A DNA stretch of 64,000 nucleotides from Buttiauxella sp. B2 (GCF_006376615.1 NZ_VEXQ01000016.1:38143-102142); one strand, 5' to 3'. Counted from the stretch's first letter, positions 40,145-51,759 are shown. The notes: generated by a model not told the origin, from the sequence alone. Made by a program: numbers and translations.

Positions 40145-40204
40145 TATACCCGTCATCCTTCAAATCGAGGGACGTTGCTGCACCTCGAATGCTAACGAGT
40201 GTAA
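40145..40204. repeat. ERIC element 2, internally deleted remnant
   Basis: About 60 bases start TATACCCGTCATCCTTCAAA, which is the ERIC right end in reverse, and end CACCTCGAATGCTAACG..TGTA, like the left end. The central palindrome is missing. It lies between slt and trpR, at the trpR promoter. Confidence 0.6.
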
Positions 40205-40215
40205 ACACCTCAAAA

Positions 40216-42150
40216 TCAATAACGGCGTTTCCACTCAGCATCCGTTAGCAATGGCGCAGATTTACCCATGAAGTATTGATAATACGCGTCATAAGCCAGC
40301 ACGTTTTTCACATATCCGCGCGTTTCCGAGAATGGAATACTCTCGACAAATGCCACCGCGTCAATACGTCCGGCACTGTTTCCAAGCCAGGTTCTGACTC
40401 GCCCAGGGCCTGCGTTATACGCAGCCGATGAGAAAATTCGGTTGTTCTCAAATTGCTGGTAAACAGACTGCAAATAAGTCGTACCAATATTGATATTGGT
40501 TTCAGGGTCGAGCAACTGTCCAGGGCTGCTGTAGCCTGGAATATTGAACACTTTCACGGTATGTGTGGCGGTAGTTGGCATAACCTGCATCAGACCACTC
40601 GCCCCGACAGGTGAGCGGACTTTTGGATTCCACGCACTTTCCTGGCGCGCAATCGCCATAGCATAACTTTGCGAGATATCTTTCCCGCTGACATAGCGAG
40701 AGAAAATGTCTTTGTAAGCCAGTGGGAAACGCTCTTCCAGATGATCCCAAAGTTTTCCGGCGATCGTTGCCTGCACGCTAAGATCCCACCAATTTTGCTC
40801 GAACGCGTAACGCGCTAATCCTTCCTGCTCTGGTTTGCTGCGGCTGGTTATCAAGTTTGCCCATTCGCTGCGTGCGGTGTTATCCATGTTCCAATACATC
40901 AGCTCGCGTACACGCGCCATTTCAGCACCCTGAACCAACGCAGGATTCACGGCAACCGCTTTGTCGACACGTAACGGATACTCTTCCCCTAAACGCTGCG
41001 CCGCCACCATCGGATAAAATCCACGTTGCTGCATCAACGAACGAAGGATCTCATTAGCTTCCGCATCGCGGCCACGTTCCAGTAGCAGGTCAGCCTGCCA
41101 GTAGCGCCATTCATCTTTCTCTTTGGCTTCCATTGGCAAACGTGCAAGCCAGGTATTCAGACCCGTACGATCGCCAGTTCCCAACGCCATACGCACACGT
41201 CTTTCAACCAGCGTTGTCGATTCTGAACGCATGATGGCATCGTCGCGCCATGCGGCCTGTTCAGCGGTAACATCGTTGCCCATCAAGCGCCAGGCAACTG
41301 TATCTCTTAGTTCCTGGGCCTGAGAGTCATTGAGCTGTTGCGCTTGCACAAGCGAGGGGATCATCATGCGGGCATTTTCTACGTCATCGCGCGCGACACG
41401 TGTAAATGCGACCGCCGCAGCCTGGCGTGTAAAGTCCGTTGCCCCTACAGTGCGGGCAAATGTCAGCACTGTGTTTGGATCATTTTGCAGACTGATAAGA
41501 GCAGAAGAAATGGTCTGATACTCTGCTGGCATTTGATTCGCAAGATTACTGACCAGCGATGTATTGCCCTCTTTCATTGCCAGCCGAATACGTTCCAGGT
41601 AAGCCAACGGATCTTGAGTCCCGGAAGAACGCCATGCCGAAAACAGACGATCGCAGCTTGACGGGAGATTTTTACCCATGAGCCATAAGTCTTTAGCACC
41701 CGCCCAGGCAGCGTCTACCTGCCCGGTATTCCATTTTGCATAGTAATAATTGCATTTTGCTTCTGTGGTGCCCGGCTGCTCTGGACTGAATGCCAAAAGC
41801 CCACGCCAGTCTTCACGGCGAGCCAATTCATTCACAAAACGAGATTTCAGCGAACGAGCAGGTGGCAACGTAGGATTCGCTTCAACAAAGCGGCTGACGA
41901 CAAGGGTTGGCTCATTCATTAAGTCGTCAGTTATCTGACGATATTCGAGATAGGGATAAAGCGGATAATCCTGCAACGTGGGCATCATTTGCGCCACCAC
42001 ATCCATTTGCTTGTTATCCCACGCCTGTTTGATTTGTGCGTAGCGGTTGCGTTGCTCGTCCAGCGAATCCGCACGAACGGCTTGAGTTAGTGCCGCAAGG
42101 CCCACCATTGCTATTAGCAATCGCCCTACGACTTGTTTGGCTCTACCCAC
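40216..42150 (-). CDS. slt: Soluble lytic transglycosylase (Slt70)
   Basis: This 644-residue periplasmic enzyme cleaves peptidoglycan to 1,6-anhydromuropeptides. A signal peptide runs to about residue 27 (VRA-DSLD). A large alpha-helical ring domain is followed by the goose-lysozyme-like catalytic domain with Glu504 in ARQESAWNP, then GASGLMQVMP and AAYNAGPGR. The start is GTG 42150 with AGGAG five bases upstream. It is divergent from ettA. Confidence 0.97.
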   Translation of the reverse strand: MGRAKQVVGRLLIAMVGLAALTQAVRADSLDEQRNRYAQIKQAWDNKQMDVVAQMMPTLQDYPLYPYLEYRQITDDLMNEPTLVVSRFVEANPTLPPARSLKSRFVNELARREDWRGLLAFSPEQPGTTEAKCNYYYAKWNTGQVDAAWAGAKDLWLMGKNLPSSCDRLFSAWRSSGTQDPLAYLERIRLAMKEGNTSLVSNLANQMPAEYQTISSALISLQNDPNTVLTFARTVGATDFTRQAAAVAFTRVARDDVENARMMIPSLVQAQQLNDSQAQELRDTVAWRLMGNDVTAEQAAWRDDAIMRSESTTLVERRVRMALGTGDRTGLNTWLARLPMEAKEKDEWRYWQADLLLERGRDAEANEILRSLMQQRGFYPMVAAQRLGEEYPLRVDKAVAVNPALVQGAEMARVRELMYWNMDNTARSEWANLITSRSKPEQEGLARYAFEQNWWDLSVQATIAGKLWDHLEERFPLAYKDIFSRYVSGKDISQSYAMAIARQESAWNPKVRSPVGASGLMQVMPTTATHTVKVFNIPGYSSPGQLLDPETNINIGTTYLQSVYQQFENNRIFSSAAYNAGPGRVRTWLGNSAGRIDAVAFVESIPFSETRGYVKNVLAYDAYYQYFMGKSAPLLTDAEWKRRY

Positions 42151-42381
42151 AAGTTCTCCTCACATTTCCACAGGCAGCATCATGCCGCCACTAATAACTT
42201 CATGCTAACTCTGGTATTGCAGTTACGCCACGTCAGAGGGCGTTATTTTGTCGATAAAAGCACTAAGGCTGTTTCGGGTAACACATCCCACTTACCCTGC
42301 TGGGATTACCTGTCGAAAACGGCTACACTTCGCCACTGATATGCTACTCCTTAAATCACGAAAAAGAGGCGAAGTCGCACT

Positions 42382-44049
42382 GTGGCTCAATTCGTTTATA
42401 CCATGCATCGTGTCGGCAAAGTTGTTCCGCCGAAACGTCATATTCTGAAAAATATCTCGCTCAGTTTCTTCCCCGGCGCCAAGATTGGTGTACTGGGTCT
42501 GAACGGTGCCGGTAAATCCACGCTGCTGCGCATTATGGCCGGCATTGATACCGACATTGAAGGCGAAGCCCGCCCACAACCAGGCCTGAAAATCGGCTAC
42601 TTACAGCAGGAACCACAGCTCAATCTGGAGCACACAGTTCGCGAATCGGTTGAAGAAGCCGTAGCTGAAGTTGTCGGTGCCTTAAAACGTCTTGATGAAG
42701 TGTACACACTGTACGCTGAACCAGATGCCGATTTCGACAAACTGGCGGCCGAGCAAGGTAAGCTGGAAGAGATTATTCAGGCTCACGACGGTCACAACCT
42801 GAACGTTCAACTGGAGCGTGCTGCTGATGCACTGCGTCTACCAGATTGGGACGCAAAAATTGCTAACCTGTCTGGTGGTGAACGCCGCCGCGTGGCACTT
42901 TGCCGCCTGCTGCTCGAAAAACCAGACATGCTGCTGCTCGACGAACCAACGAACCACCTGGATGCAGAATCCGTGGCATGGCTCGAGCGCTTCCTGCATG
43001 ACTTCGAAGGCACCGTTGTGGCGATTACTCACGACCGTTACTTCCTTGATAACGTTGCAGGCTGGATTCTGGAACTTGACCGCGGTGAAGGTATTCCGTG
43101 GGAAGGTAACTACTCCTCCTGGCTTGAGCAAAAAGATGCTCGTCTGGCTCAGGAAGCCTCATCGGAAGCGGCCCGCCGTAAATCCATTGAGAAAGAGCTG
43201 GAGTGGGTACGTCAGGGCGCTAAAGGCCGTCAGTCTAAAGGCAAGGCGCGCCTGGCTCGCTTTGAAGAACTGAACAGCACCGAATACCAGAAACGTAACG
43301 AAACCAACGAACTGTTTATTCCACCAGGCAGCCGCCTGGGTGATAAAGTCATTGAAGTTACCAATCTGCGTAAATCCTACGGCGACCGTCTGCTGATTGA
43401 AGACTTGTCCTTCTCCGTACCGAAAGGCGCGATTGTTGGCATCATCGGCCCGAACGGCGCGGGTAAATCTACCCTGTTCAGAATGATGTCCGGCCAGGAA
43501 CAACCTGACAGTGGCACCATTGAACTGGGCGAAACCGTTAAACTGGCTTCCGTCGATCAGTTCCGTGATTCCATGGACAGCAGTAAAACCGTGTGGGAAG
43601 AAGTTTCCGGCGGGCAGGACATCATGCGTATCGGTAACACCGAAATGCCAAGTCGTGCCTACGTTGGCCGCTTTAACTTCAAGGGCGTTGACCAGGGCAA
43701 ACGTGTTGGTGAGTTGTCTGGTGGTGAGCGTGGCCGTCTGCATCTGGCGAAACTGCTGCAAGTTGGCGGTAACGTATTGCTGCTCGATGAACCAACAAAC
43801 GACCTGGACATCGAAACCCTGCGCGCATTAGAAAACGCCCTGCTGGAATTCCCAGGTTGTGCAATGGTTATCTCGCACGACCGTTGGTTCCTTGACCGTG
43901 TTGCTACCCACATTCTGGATTATCAGGATGAAGGCAAAGTTGAATTCTTCGAAGGCAACTTTACCGAATACGAAGAGTACAAGAAACGCACCCTGGGTGC
44001 GGAAGCCCTGGAACCTAAGCGCATCAAGTACAAACGTGTGACCAAGTAA
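42382..44049 (+). CDS. ettA: Energy-dependent translational throttle protein EttA (ABC-F)
   Basis: This 555-residue cytoplasmic ABC-F protein gates ribosomes leaving initiation according to the ATP/ADP ratio. It has two ABC domains without membrane parts: GLNGAGKST at about 39-47 with LSGGERRRVAL, and GPNGAGKST at about 356-364 with LSGGERGRLHL. The ABC-F linker with a charged helix lies between. The start is GTG. AAAGAGGCG about 12 bases upstream is a weak Shine-Dalgarno. Confidence 0.97.
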   Translation: MAQFVYTMHRVGKVVPPKRHILKNISLSFFPGAKIGVLGLNGAGKSTLLRIMAGIDTDIEGEARPQPGLKIGYLQQEPQLNLEHTVRESVEEAVAEVVGALKRLDEVYTLYAEPDADFDKLAAEQGKLEEIIQAHDGHNLNVQLERAADALRLPDWDAKIANLSGGERRRVALCRLLLEKPDMLLLDEPTNHLDAESVAWLERFLHDFEGTVVAITHDRYFLDNVAGWILELDRGEGIPWEGNYSSWLEQKDARLAQEASSEAARRKSIEKELEWVRQGAKGRQSKGKARLARFEELNSTEYQKRNETNELFIPPGSRLGDKVIEVTNLRKSYGDRLLIEDLSFSVPKGAIVGIIGPNGAGKSTLFRMMSGQEQPDSGTIELGETVKLASVDQFRDSMDSSKTVWEEVSGGQDIMRIGNTEMPSRAYVGRFNFKGVDQGKRVGELSGGERGRLHLAKLLQVGGNVLLLDEPTNDLDIETLRALENALLEFPGCAMVISHDRWFLDRVATHILDYQDEGKVEFFEGNFTEYEEYKKRTLGAEALEPKRIKYKRVTK

Positions 44050-44050
44050 T

Positions 44051-44083
44051 AAAAAGGGGGCGCTAAATGCGCCCCATTTTTTT
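44051..44083. terminator. ettA terminator
   Basis: The stem GGGGCGC/GCGCCCC has loop TAAAT, five A before and ATTTTTTT after. It lies between convergent ettA and nadR. Confidence 0.9.
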
Positions 44084-44095
44084 AGCAAAGACACT

Positions 44096-45328
44096 TTACC
44101 CGCGCTCGCCTATCATGTTCTTCACTAATTCAACACAACGCAAGAATCGCGAATCGTAGTCAGATTCTTCTACATGCACATAGCTGATGTTGTTCTCGTT
44201 TAGCATCGACACCAAAAGATTCTGGAAGGATTTTCTGTCTACATCACTGCCGAGGCTGCGCAATCCATCAGCCACCCACGGGGTATTGTTCTCCAGCAAA
44301 ATCACCAGATCGAAACGATATTCGTCGATAAGCGCCTGTACAAACGGATGCTCACGCCCTTCATACTTTTTGCAAAATGCCTGTGTGGTGACAAAGTCCG
44401 TATCAATAAATGCGACTTTATTGGCATATTTAACTGCAAAATCAACGTACTGAGCATGACCAATGGCAATTTTGTCATAGTCGGAATACTGCAACGCCAT
44501 CTCATCGCCCCCGAGGTGCGAGAAGACATAGTCACGCCCGAATTCCCAGGCGCTGGTGGTGTTGAAAATGTTGGCAAGCTTATTCACCATCCACGACTTA
44601 CCGCTCGATTCCCCACCTAAAATAGCGACGGTCCGGACAAAGAATGGTTTTACTTCGGTTGGAATGTATTCCCAATAGCGGAACGGGTTTTCACGAATCT
44701 GCCCACCGCTGATATTCATAAAAGTACGTTTGGGATCGATAAGCACCGTTTCGATACCGAGCTGTTCGATAAACCGCGGTGCATCGCCCTCTTCTGAGGT
44801 GTAGATACGGTCGGGGTTAATGCCTTTGCTTTCCATAAAAGCTTTGATACCGCGACTCCAGACATCCCAACCGTGCGGATACGGTTCCATCCCTTCTTCG
44901 TTAAACGAATGAATACGGATGTTTTTCTGGTATTTGAATGTCTGTAGCAGCCAGCGCAGACGGTCGCCCGTTGTGGGCTGCTGTGACATGGCACTGTCTT
45001 CAAACAGCAGCCGGTCGCGAGTTTCGTCGTAACCCATGATGATATGCAGTTCATCAACCTGGCTTGCAGCCCGCTGAATTAAATATATATGTCCGGTGTG
45101 TAGCGGATAAAACTTACCGAACACGACACCGACTTTTTTCTCACGCCGGGGGAATTCCAGGCCAAGGAAACAGTGCAATGCTTCCAGTTTTTGAGCGCTT
45201 GGGCTTTTAATTTTGGCGTTCAGTAACTGGCTAAGATAGCCCTTGGTCATGCCGCAGGATTCTGCCACCTGTTGCAGCGTAACGCTTTGCTGACGAATTG
45301 CGGTCTTCAGATACTCGAAAGACGACAT
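44096..45328 (-). CDS. nadR: NAD regulator and NMN/NR kinase NadR
   Basis: This 410-residue trifunctional protein has an N-terminal helix-turn-helix (about 1-56) that represses nadA and nadB. The NMN adenylyltransferase domain shows GKFYPLHTGHIYLI at about 71-84. The C-terminal ribosylnicotinamide kinase has P-loop GGESSGKS at 238-245. After the P-loop Ser, Trp246 replaces the Thr I recall in E. coli. I chose ATG 45328 with AGGAGG upstream, giving the usual length. It lies 48 bases after radA. Confidence 0.97.
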   Translation of the reverse strand: MSSFEYLKTAIRQQSVTLQQVAESCGMTKGYLSQLLNAKIKSPSAQKLEALHCFLGLEFPRREKKVGVVFGKFYPLHTGHIYLIQRAASQVDELHIIMGYDETRDRLLFEDSAMSQQPTTGDRLRWLLQTFKYQKNIRIHSFNEEGMEPYPHGWDVWSRGIKAFMESKGINPDRIYTSEEGDAPRFIEQLGIETVLIDPKRTFMNISGGQIRENPFRYWEYIPTEVKPFFVRTVAILGGESSGKSWMVNKLANIFNTTSAWEFGRDYVFSHLGGDEMALQYSDYDKIAIGHAQYVDFAVKYANKVAFIDTDFVTTQAFCKKYEGREHPFVQALIDEYRFDLVILLENNTPWVADGLRSLGSDVDRKSFQNLLVSMLNENNISYVHVEESDYDSRFLRCVELVKNMIGERG

Positions 45329-45376
45329 GCTGCCTGCCTCCTGCAAAAATACGGCATTCTGCCGCAAATCATTCAA

Positions 45377-46759
45377 TTATAAGTCGTCAAACACCGAGAG
45401 CGCATCAGCGAGTTTTTTCACACCAAAAACCTGCATTCCTTCTGGTAGTTTTTTCGGTACGTTTGCCTGCGGCACGATTGCACGCTTAAAACCATGTTTT
45501 GCCGCTTCAGAAATACGTTCCTGGCCACTCGGGACGGGGCGAATTTCACCAGCCAACCCAACTTCACCAAACACCACTAAATCCTGTGGCAAAGCACGAT
45601 TGCGCAGACTGGATACCATCGCCAGCAATAACGCCAGGTCGGCACTGGTTTCGGTGACTTTTACACCACCTACCACGTTGACAAACACATCCTGGTCAGC
45701 CATTTGCAGGCCACCGTGGCGGTGCAAAACGGCCAGCAAAATAGCCAGACGGTTTTGTTCCAGGCCAACGGCGACACGCCGCGGGTTGGACATCATGGAT
45801 TGATCGACCAGCGCCTGAATTTCTACCAGTAACGGACGCGTACCTTCCCACACCACCATTACCGAGCTACCGGGAGTCACTTCATCACCACGGCTCAGGA
45901 AAATAGCTGAAGGGTTGCTGACTTCACGTAGACCCTGCTCTGTCATGGCAAAGACGCCCAGTTCATTCACCGCACCAAAGCGGTTTTTATGGCTGCGCAG
46001 GGTACGGAAACGGGAATCGGCATCGCCATCGAGCATCACCGAACAGTCGATACAGTGTTCGAGCACTTTTGGCCCGGCAAGCGAACCATCTTTGGTGACG
46101 TGACCTACCATGATGATTGCCACGCCGCGCGTTTTGGCAAAACGCGTCAGATAAGCGGCAGACTCACGCACCTGTGCCACGCTACCTGGCGACGACTGAA
46201 CATCCGCCATGTGCATGACCTGAATGGAATCGATAACCATCAGTTTTGGCGCTTCTTCTTCGGCAATCATGCAGATTTGCTCGATGCCAGTTTCCGAAAG
46301 CATATTCAGATTATTGGTGGGTAAACCCAGACGATGCGCACGCATGGCGACTTGTTGTAACGATTCTTCGCCAGTCACATACAGCGTTTTCATCTGCTCG
46401 CTGAGTTTGCAAAGGGTTTGCAGCAGCAAAGTCGATTTACCCGCACCAGGGTTACCGCCAATCAAAATGGCGCTACCTGGCACAACACCGCCACCCAACA
46501 CGCGGTCAAATTCTTTAAACCCGGTTGAAAAACGAGGTAGTTCTTCGAGGCTTATATCAGAAAGTTTTTGTACTTTACTGACGCCTGCACTTCCGGCGTA
46601 TCCTGACAAACGCTCGTTACGCGCAACTGTCGGAGAGGCAGCAATGCGCACCTCAGTGATAGTGTTCCATGCGTGACAGGCACTACATTGACCCTGCCAG
46701 CGAGGATAATCTGCACCACATTCGTTGCAGACAAAGGCACGTTTTGGAGCTTTCGCCAT
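45377..46759 (-). CDS. radA: DNA repair protein RadA
   Basis: This 460-residue RecA-like branch-migration helicase has a Cys4 zinc finger at 11-28, GNPGAGKS at about 102-109, the RadA motif KNRFG, and a C-terminal Lon-protease-like domain with GGVKVTE. It acts in recombination and fork repair. It starts at the serB stop (TAATG). Confidence 0.97.
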   Translation of the reverse strand: MAKAPKRAFVCNECGADYPRWQGQCSACHAWNTITEVRIAASPTVARNERLSGYAGSAGVSKVQKLSDISLEELPRFSTGFKEFDRVLGGGVVPGSAILIGGNPGAGKSTLLLQTLCKLSEQMKTLYVTGEESLQQVAMRAHRLGLPTNNLNMLSETGIEQICMIAEEEAPKLMVIDSIQVMHMADVQSSPGSVAQVRESAAYLTRFAKTRGVAIIMVGHVTKDGSLAGPKVLEHCIDCSVMLDGDADSRFRTLRSHKNRFGAVNELGVFAMTEQGLREVSNPSAIFLSRGDEVTPGSSVMVVWEGTRPLLVEIQALVDQSMMSNPRRVAVGLEQNRLAILLAVLHRHGGLQMADQDVFVNVVGGVKVTETSADLALLLAMVSSLRNRALPQDLVVFGEVGLAGEIRPVPSGQERISEAAKHGFKRAIVPQANVPKKLPEGMQVFGVKKLADALSVFDDL

Positions 46760-47736
46760 TAGCGCTCTTCCTGGATAAGGCTACCTGAGAGAATACAGAA
46801 CACACCCATCAAATCAGCATGACGGATAGTGATTTCTGTTTTCTCATTTACTTTCGGCTTCGCGTGGAAAGCGATACCCAAACCAGCGGACTGAATCATC
46901 GGTAAATCATTGGCTCCATCACCAATAGCGACAGTTTGCTCGACTGGGATTTCATATTTATCCGCCAGGCGCTTGAGTGTTTCAGCTTTAAACTGTGCAT
47001 CAACAATTTGACCAATCACTTCGCCAGTCAGCTTGCCATCGCAAATTTCCAGTTCGTTTGCCACAACAGCGTGCAGATGCAGCTTGTCACGCAAATATTC
47101 TGCAAAGAAAGTGAAGCCGCCGGACGCAATTGCCACTTTCCAACCCAGTGATTCCAGTTTGAGCACTAGCGAAGTCAGCCCTGGCATCAACGGCAGTTCA
47201 TCACGAACCTGGCGCAAAATTGAAGCATTGGCACCTTTGAGCGTTGCAACACGCTGTTTCAGGCTGGCGGTGAAGTCCAGTTCGCCGCGCATCGCTCGTT
47301 CGGTCACTTCCGCAACCATTTCGCCGGTACCCGCCAGTTTGGCGATTTCATCAATGCACTCGATTTGGATTGCGGTGGAATCCATGTCCATCACCAACAG
47401 GCCAGGCGTGCGTAGATGTGGAATTTTACCCAGCGGGGCTACATCCAGACCGGCATCGTGGGCAAGCTTAGTTGCACGAGGTGTTAATGAACCCGCCAGG
47501 CGAATAACCTGATAGTCTTCAACACACCATGCGGTAACGATAACCATGGCAGCGCCCAGTTTACGCTGGTAGCGATTCAGGCACTCTTTATCCAGATTCC
47601 GACCATACAGAAGCCAACCGCTGCGGCCAGCACGGTAATCGAGTGGCATAACTTCATCACCACTTAACGATAGCGGTAACCCAGGCCAGAGAGAGACATC
47701 GGTCGGCAGGTCGCACCAGGTCAGACTATTTGGCAT
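46759..47736 (-). CDS. serB: Phosphoserine phosphatase
   Basis: This 325-residue HAD phosphatase makes serine from phosphoserine. The nucleophile Asp117 and acid Asp119 lie in VMDMDSTAI. IASGGFT and GDGANDLPM complete the HAD motifs. An N-terminal ACT-like region precedes. First gene of serB-radA-nadR, divergent from ytjB. Confidence 0.97.
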   Translation of the reverse strand: MPNSLTWCDLPTDVSLWPGLPLSLSGDEVMPLDYRAGRSGWLLYGRNLDKECLNRYQRKLGAAMVIVTAWCVEDYQVIRLAGSLTPRATKLAHDAGLDVAPLGKIPHLRTPGLLVMDMDSTAIQIECIDEIAKLAGTGEMVAEVTERAMRGELDFTASLKQRVATLKGANASILRQVRDELPLMPGLTSLVLKLESLGWKVAIASGGFTFFAEYLRDKLHLHAVVANELEICDGKLTGEVIGQIVDAQFKAETLKRLADKYEIPVEQTVAIGDGANDLPMIQSAGLGIAFHAKPKVNEKTEITIRHADLMGVFCILSGSLIQEER

Positions 47737-47758
47737 TACAGCTCCTGAAAATATTTAA

Positions 47759-47872
47759 TATGCCCTTCAGCATTCGGATTATAGGTAGGCGGCATGGGAG
47801 CTTATTCCCAAGAGCTTACTGAAGTAAGTGAGTGCAGCCAACACCCTTGTAATTCGAATGATGAAGGGTATT
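47759..47872. repeat. ERIC element 3
   Basis: About 114 bases: TATGCCCTTCAGCATTCGG at the left, GTAGGCGGCATGGGAGCTTATTCCCAAGAG with a centre ACTGAAGTAAGTG, and AATTCGAATGATGAAGGGTA at the right. It lacks about ten bases of the central palindrome. It occupies the serB/ytjB divergent promoter gap. Confidence 0.8.
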
Positions 47873-47965
47873 CGGAACAAAACAACGCATGAGGCTACCT
47901 TGTCTGTGCGGCTTCTGGCAACATTAAACTGCGCAGTAAAACCGGCAATTTTCCTAAGGTGCATT

Positions 47966-48616
47966 ATGGCTCTGGCAAAAATGAAATTCAGACTGCATCG
48001 TGCAGTGATTGTACTTATCTGCCTCGCACTTTTAGTCGCGCTGATGCAGGGAGCGTCGTGGTTTAGCCAGGGACATCAGCAAGCCCGTAATGTGCAGCTT
48101 GAAGATCTGGCAAAAACGCTGGCTCGTCAGGTGAGTTATAACCTGCTGCCACTGATGAAATCAGAAAACCCGGATGAGAAAAAGATCTCAACCGTTCTGG
48201 CTTTATTAACGAAAGACAGCCGCATTTTAGATGCGGGCGTTTACGATGATGGCGGCGCTCAAATTGCACGGGCCGGAGAAGGAATCGGCGTGCGCGACAG
48301 GCTGGCCCTGGATGGTAAAAAAGCGGGCAGCTATTTTAATCAGCAAATTGTTCAACCGATTGAAGATAAAGATGGGCCGGTTGGCTATCTGCGTATCACG
48401 CTAGATACTCACACGCTCGCCACTGAAGCCAAGCAAGTGGATAACACTACCAACATTTTACGTCTGATGATGTTGCTGGCACTGGCGATTGGCATTGTAC
48501 TGGCTCGTACCCTTTTACAGGGCAAACGTACCCGCTGGCAGCAGTCTCCTTTCCTTCTAACTGCGAATACCGAAGTTAAAGAAGATGAGGAAGAACAGAG
48601 CATTAATAAACCCTAA
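47966..48616 (+). CDS. ytjB: Membrane protein YtjB (Smp)
   Basis: This 216-residue protein has an N-terminal transmembrane helix at about 15-32, a periplasmic domain, and a second helix at about 166-186. It keeps E. coli motifs KFRLHRAVIVL, ASWFSQ, RDRLALDGKKAG and NTTNILRLM. Function is unknown. I chose ATG 47966 after AAGGTG; an upstream in-frame codon would add 46 unlikely residues over the ERIC element. It lies 19 bases before lplA. Confidence 0.9.
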   Translation: MALAKMKFRLHRAVIVLICLALLVALMQGASWFSQGHQQARNVQLEDLAKTLARQVSYNLLPLMKSENPDEKKISTVLALLTKDSRILDAGVYDDGGAQIARAGEGIGVRDRLALDGKKAGSYFNQQIVQPIEDKDGPVGYLRITLDTHTLATEAKQVDNTTNILRLMMLLALAIGIVLARTLLQGKRTRWQQSPFLLTANTEVKEDEEEQSINKP

Positions 48617-48635
48617 GTAAGAAAGGATTTCTTCT

Positions 48636-49652
48636 ATGTCTACGTTACGTCTGCTTATTTCTGACTCGTACGATCCCTGGTTCAATCTGGCCGTAGAGGA
48701 ATGTATTTTCCGCCAGATGCCCGCCACTCAACGCGTGCTCTTTTTATGGCGCAACGCAGATACGGTGGTTATTGGCCGGGCACAGAATCCGTGGAAAGAG
48801 TGCAACACCCGGCGCATGGAAGAAGATAACGTGCGACTGGCAAGACGCAGCAGCGGCGGTGGTGCAGTCTTCCACGACCTGGGAAATACCTGTTTTACGT
48901 TTATGGCCGGAAAACCAGAATACGATAAAAGTGTGTCTACAGAAATTGTGGTGAATGCGCTGAATTCGCTCGGTATCGATGCAAAGATTTCGGGACGAAA
49001 CGATCTGGAAGTCGCCACGGCAGAAGGTGTGCGCAAAGTTTCCGGCTCAGCTTATAAAGAAACGATGGATCGTGGTTTCCATCACGGCACGTTGTTGCTC
49101 AACGCTGATTTAAGCCGTCTGGCAAATTACCTGAATCCTGATGAGAAAAAACTTCAGGCTAAAGGAATTACCTCGGTACGCGGACGTGTTGCTAACCTCG
49201 GCGATCTCCTGCCCGGCCTGACACACGAGCAAATTTGCAATGCAGTATGTGAGTCTTTCTTTGCTTACTACGGGGAACGCGCAGAGGCGGAACACATCTC
49301 CCCAGATGCCCTGCCTGACTTACCGGGTTTCGCTGAAACCTTCGCACGCCAAAGTAGTTGGGAGTGGAACTTCGGCCAGGCTCCGGCATTTAGCCACTTG
49401 TTAGAGAGGCGTTTCACATGGGGTGGTGTTGAGTTGCACTTCGATGTTGAGAAAGGTCATATCACTCGCACGCAGATATTTACCGACAGCCTGAACCCTG
49501 CGCCATTAGAAGCGTTGGCGACTCGTTTACAGGGTAGTGTGTATCGTAGCGATATTTTGCAGCAACAGTGCGAAACGCTGATTGTCGATTTCCCGGAACA
49601 GGAAATGGAATTGCGTGAACTGAGCGCGTGGATTGCACAGACGGTACGCTAA
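48636..49652 (+). CDS. lplA: Lipoate-protein ligase A
   Basis: This 338-residue enzyme attaches free lipoate to E2 and H proteins through lipoyl-AMP. It shows [18 protein letters not shown], with [15 protein letters not shown] forming the lipoate/ATP loop, and [20 protein letters not shown] is upstream. It is cotranscribed with ytjB and ends at a terminator. Confidence 0.97.
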   Translation: MSTLRLLISDSYDPWFNLAVEECIFRQMPATQRVLFLWRNADTVVIGRAQNPWKECNTRRMEEDNVRLARRSSGGGAVFHDLGNTCFTFMAGKPEYDKSVSTEIVVNALNSLGIDAKISGRNDLEVATAEGVRKVSGSAYKETMDRGFHHGTLLLNADLSRLANYLNPDEKKLQAKGITSVRGRVANLGDLLPGLTHEQICNAVCESFFAYYGERAEAEHISPDALPDLPGFAETFARQSSWEWNFGQAPAFSHLLERRFTWGGVELHFDVEKGHITRTQIFTDSLNPAPLEALATRLQGSVYRSDILQQQCETLIVDFPEQEMELRELSAWIAQTVR

Positions 49653-49670
49653 GCGAGACCCGATACAAAC

Positions 49671-49697
49671 AAAAAAGGCGCCCAATCGGCGCCTTTT
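49671..49697. terminator. lplA/deoD convergent terminator
   Basis: The stem AAAAGGCGCC/GGCGCCTTTT has loop CAATC and A/T flanks, between convergent lplA and deoD. Confidence 0.88.
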
Positions 49698-49711
49698 ACA
49701 CAACAGCAAAC

Positions 49712-50431
49712 TTATTCTTTGTCGCCCAGTAATACAGATTCAAGAGCAATCTTGATCATGTCGTTAAAGGTAGTCTGGCGCTCTTCTGCAGTTGTCTGCT
49801 CATGAGTACGGATATGGTCAGACACAGTGCAGATAGTCAGGGCTTTCGCGCCGAATTCTGCTGCCACGCCATAGATACCCGCAGCTTCCATTTCCACACC
49901 CAAAATGCCGTATTTTTCCATTACGTCAAACATTTGCGGGTCCGGAGTGTAGAACAAGTCTGCGGAGAAGATATTGCCTACGCGAGCGTCTACGCCCAGC
50001 GCTTTAGCGGCATCTACTGCGTTACGAACCATATCGAAGTCAGCGATTGCTGCGAAGTCTTGGTCTTTGAAACGCAGACGGTTAACCTTAGAATCGGTGC
50101 AAGCACCCATGCCGATAACCACATCACGCAGTTTCACATCAGCACGTACCGCGCCGCAGGAACCCACACGAATGATTTTCTTCACGCCGAAATCGGTGAT
50201 CAGTTCTTTGGTGTAGATAGAGCAGGAGGGGATCCCCATACCGTGGCCCATTACAGAGATTTTGCGGCCTTTGTAAGTACCGGTGTAACCCAACATGCCA
50301 CGCACGTTGTTTACTTCACGAAAATCTTCGAGGAAAGTTTCTGCAATATGTTTCGCGCGCAGCGGGTCGCCTGGCATCAAAACGACGTCTGCGAAATCAC
50401 CCATTTCTGCATTAATATGTGGCGTTGCCAT
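49712..50431 (-). CDS. deoD: Purine nucleoside phosphorylase
   Basis: This 239-residue hexameric enzyme splits purine (deoxy)nucleosides with phosphate. It shows [35 protein letters not shown] and [18 protein letters not shown] carries the catalytic Asp. It is the last gene of deoCABD. Confidence 0.97.
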   Translation of the reverse strand: MATPHINAEMGDFADVVLMPGDPLRAKHIAETFLEDFREVNNVRGMLGYTGTYKGRKISVMGHGMGIPSCSIYTKELITDFGVKKIIRVGSCGAVRADVKLRDVVIGMGACTDSKVNRLRFKDQDFAAIADFDMVRNAVDAAKALGVDARVGNIFSADLFYTPDPQMFDVMEKYGILGVEMEAAGIYGVAAEFGAKALTICTVSDHIRTHEQTTAEERQTTFNDMIKIALESVLLGDKE

Positions 50432-50462
50432 CTTTATATCCTTGTTTTAAGAGGTTAACGTC

Positions 50463-50484
50463 TGGGCAGAAGCTCATCTGCCCA
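50463..50484 (-). other. Intercistronic deoB-deoD hairpin
   Basis: The stem TGGGCAGA/TCTGCCCA has loop AGCTCA. There is no T-run. Confidence 0.65.
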
Positions 50485-50490
50485 ACGAAA

Positions 50491-51759
<1,269 letters not shown>

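Noticed and set aside
42133..42339. 68-codon frame in the slt/ettA divergent gap
   Set aside because: No family features or good ribosome site, and it covers the region that must hold both promoters.
49802..50458. 218-codon open frame opposite deoD
   Set aside because: Antisense shadow of deoD, His- and Cys-rich by frame effect only.
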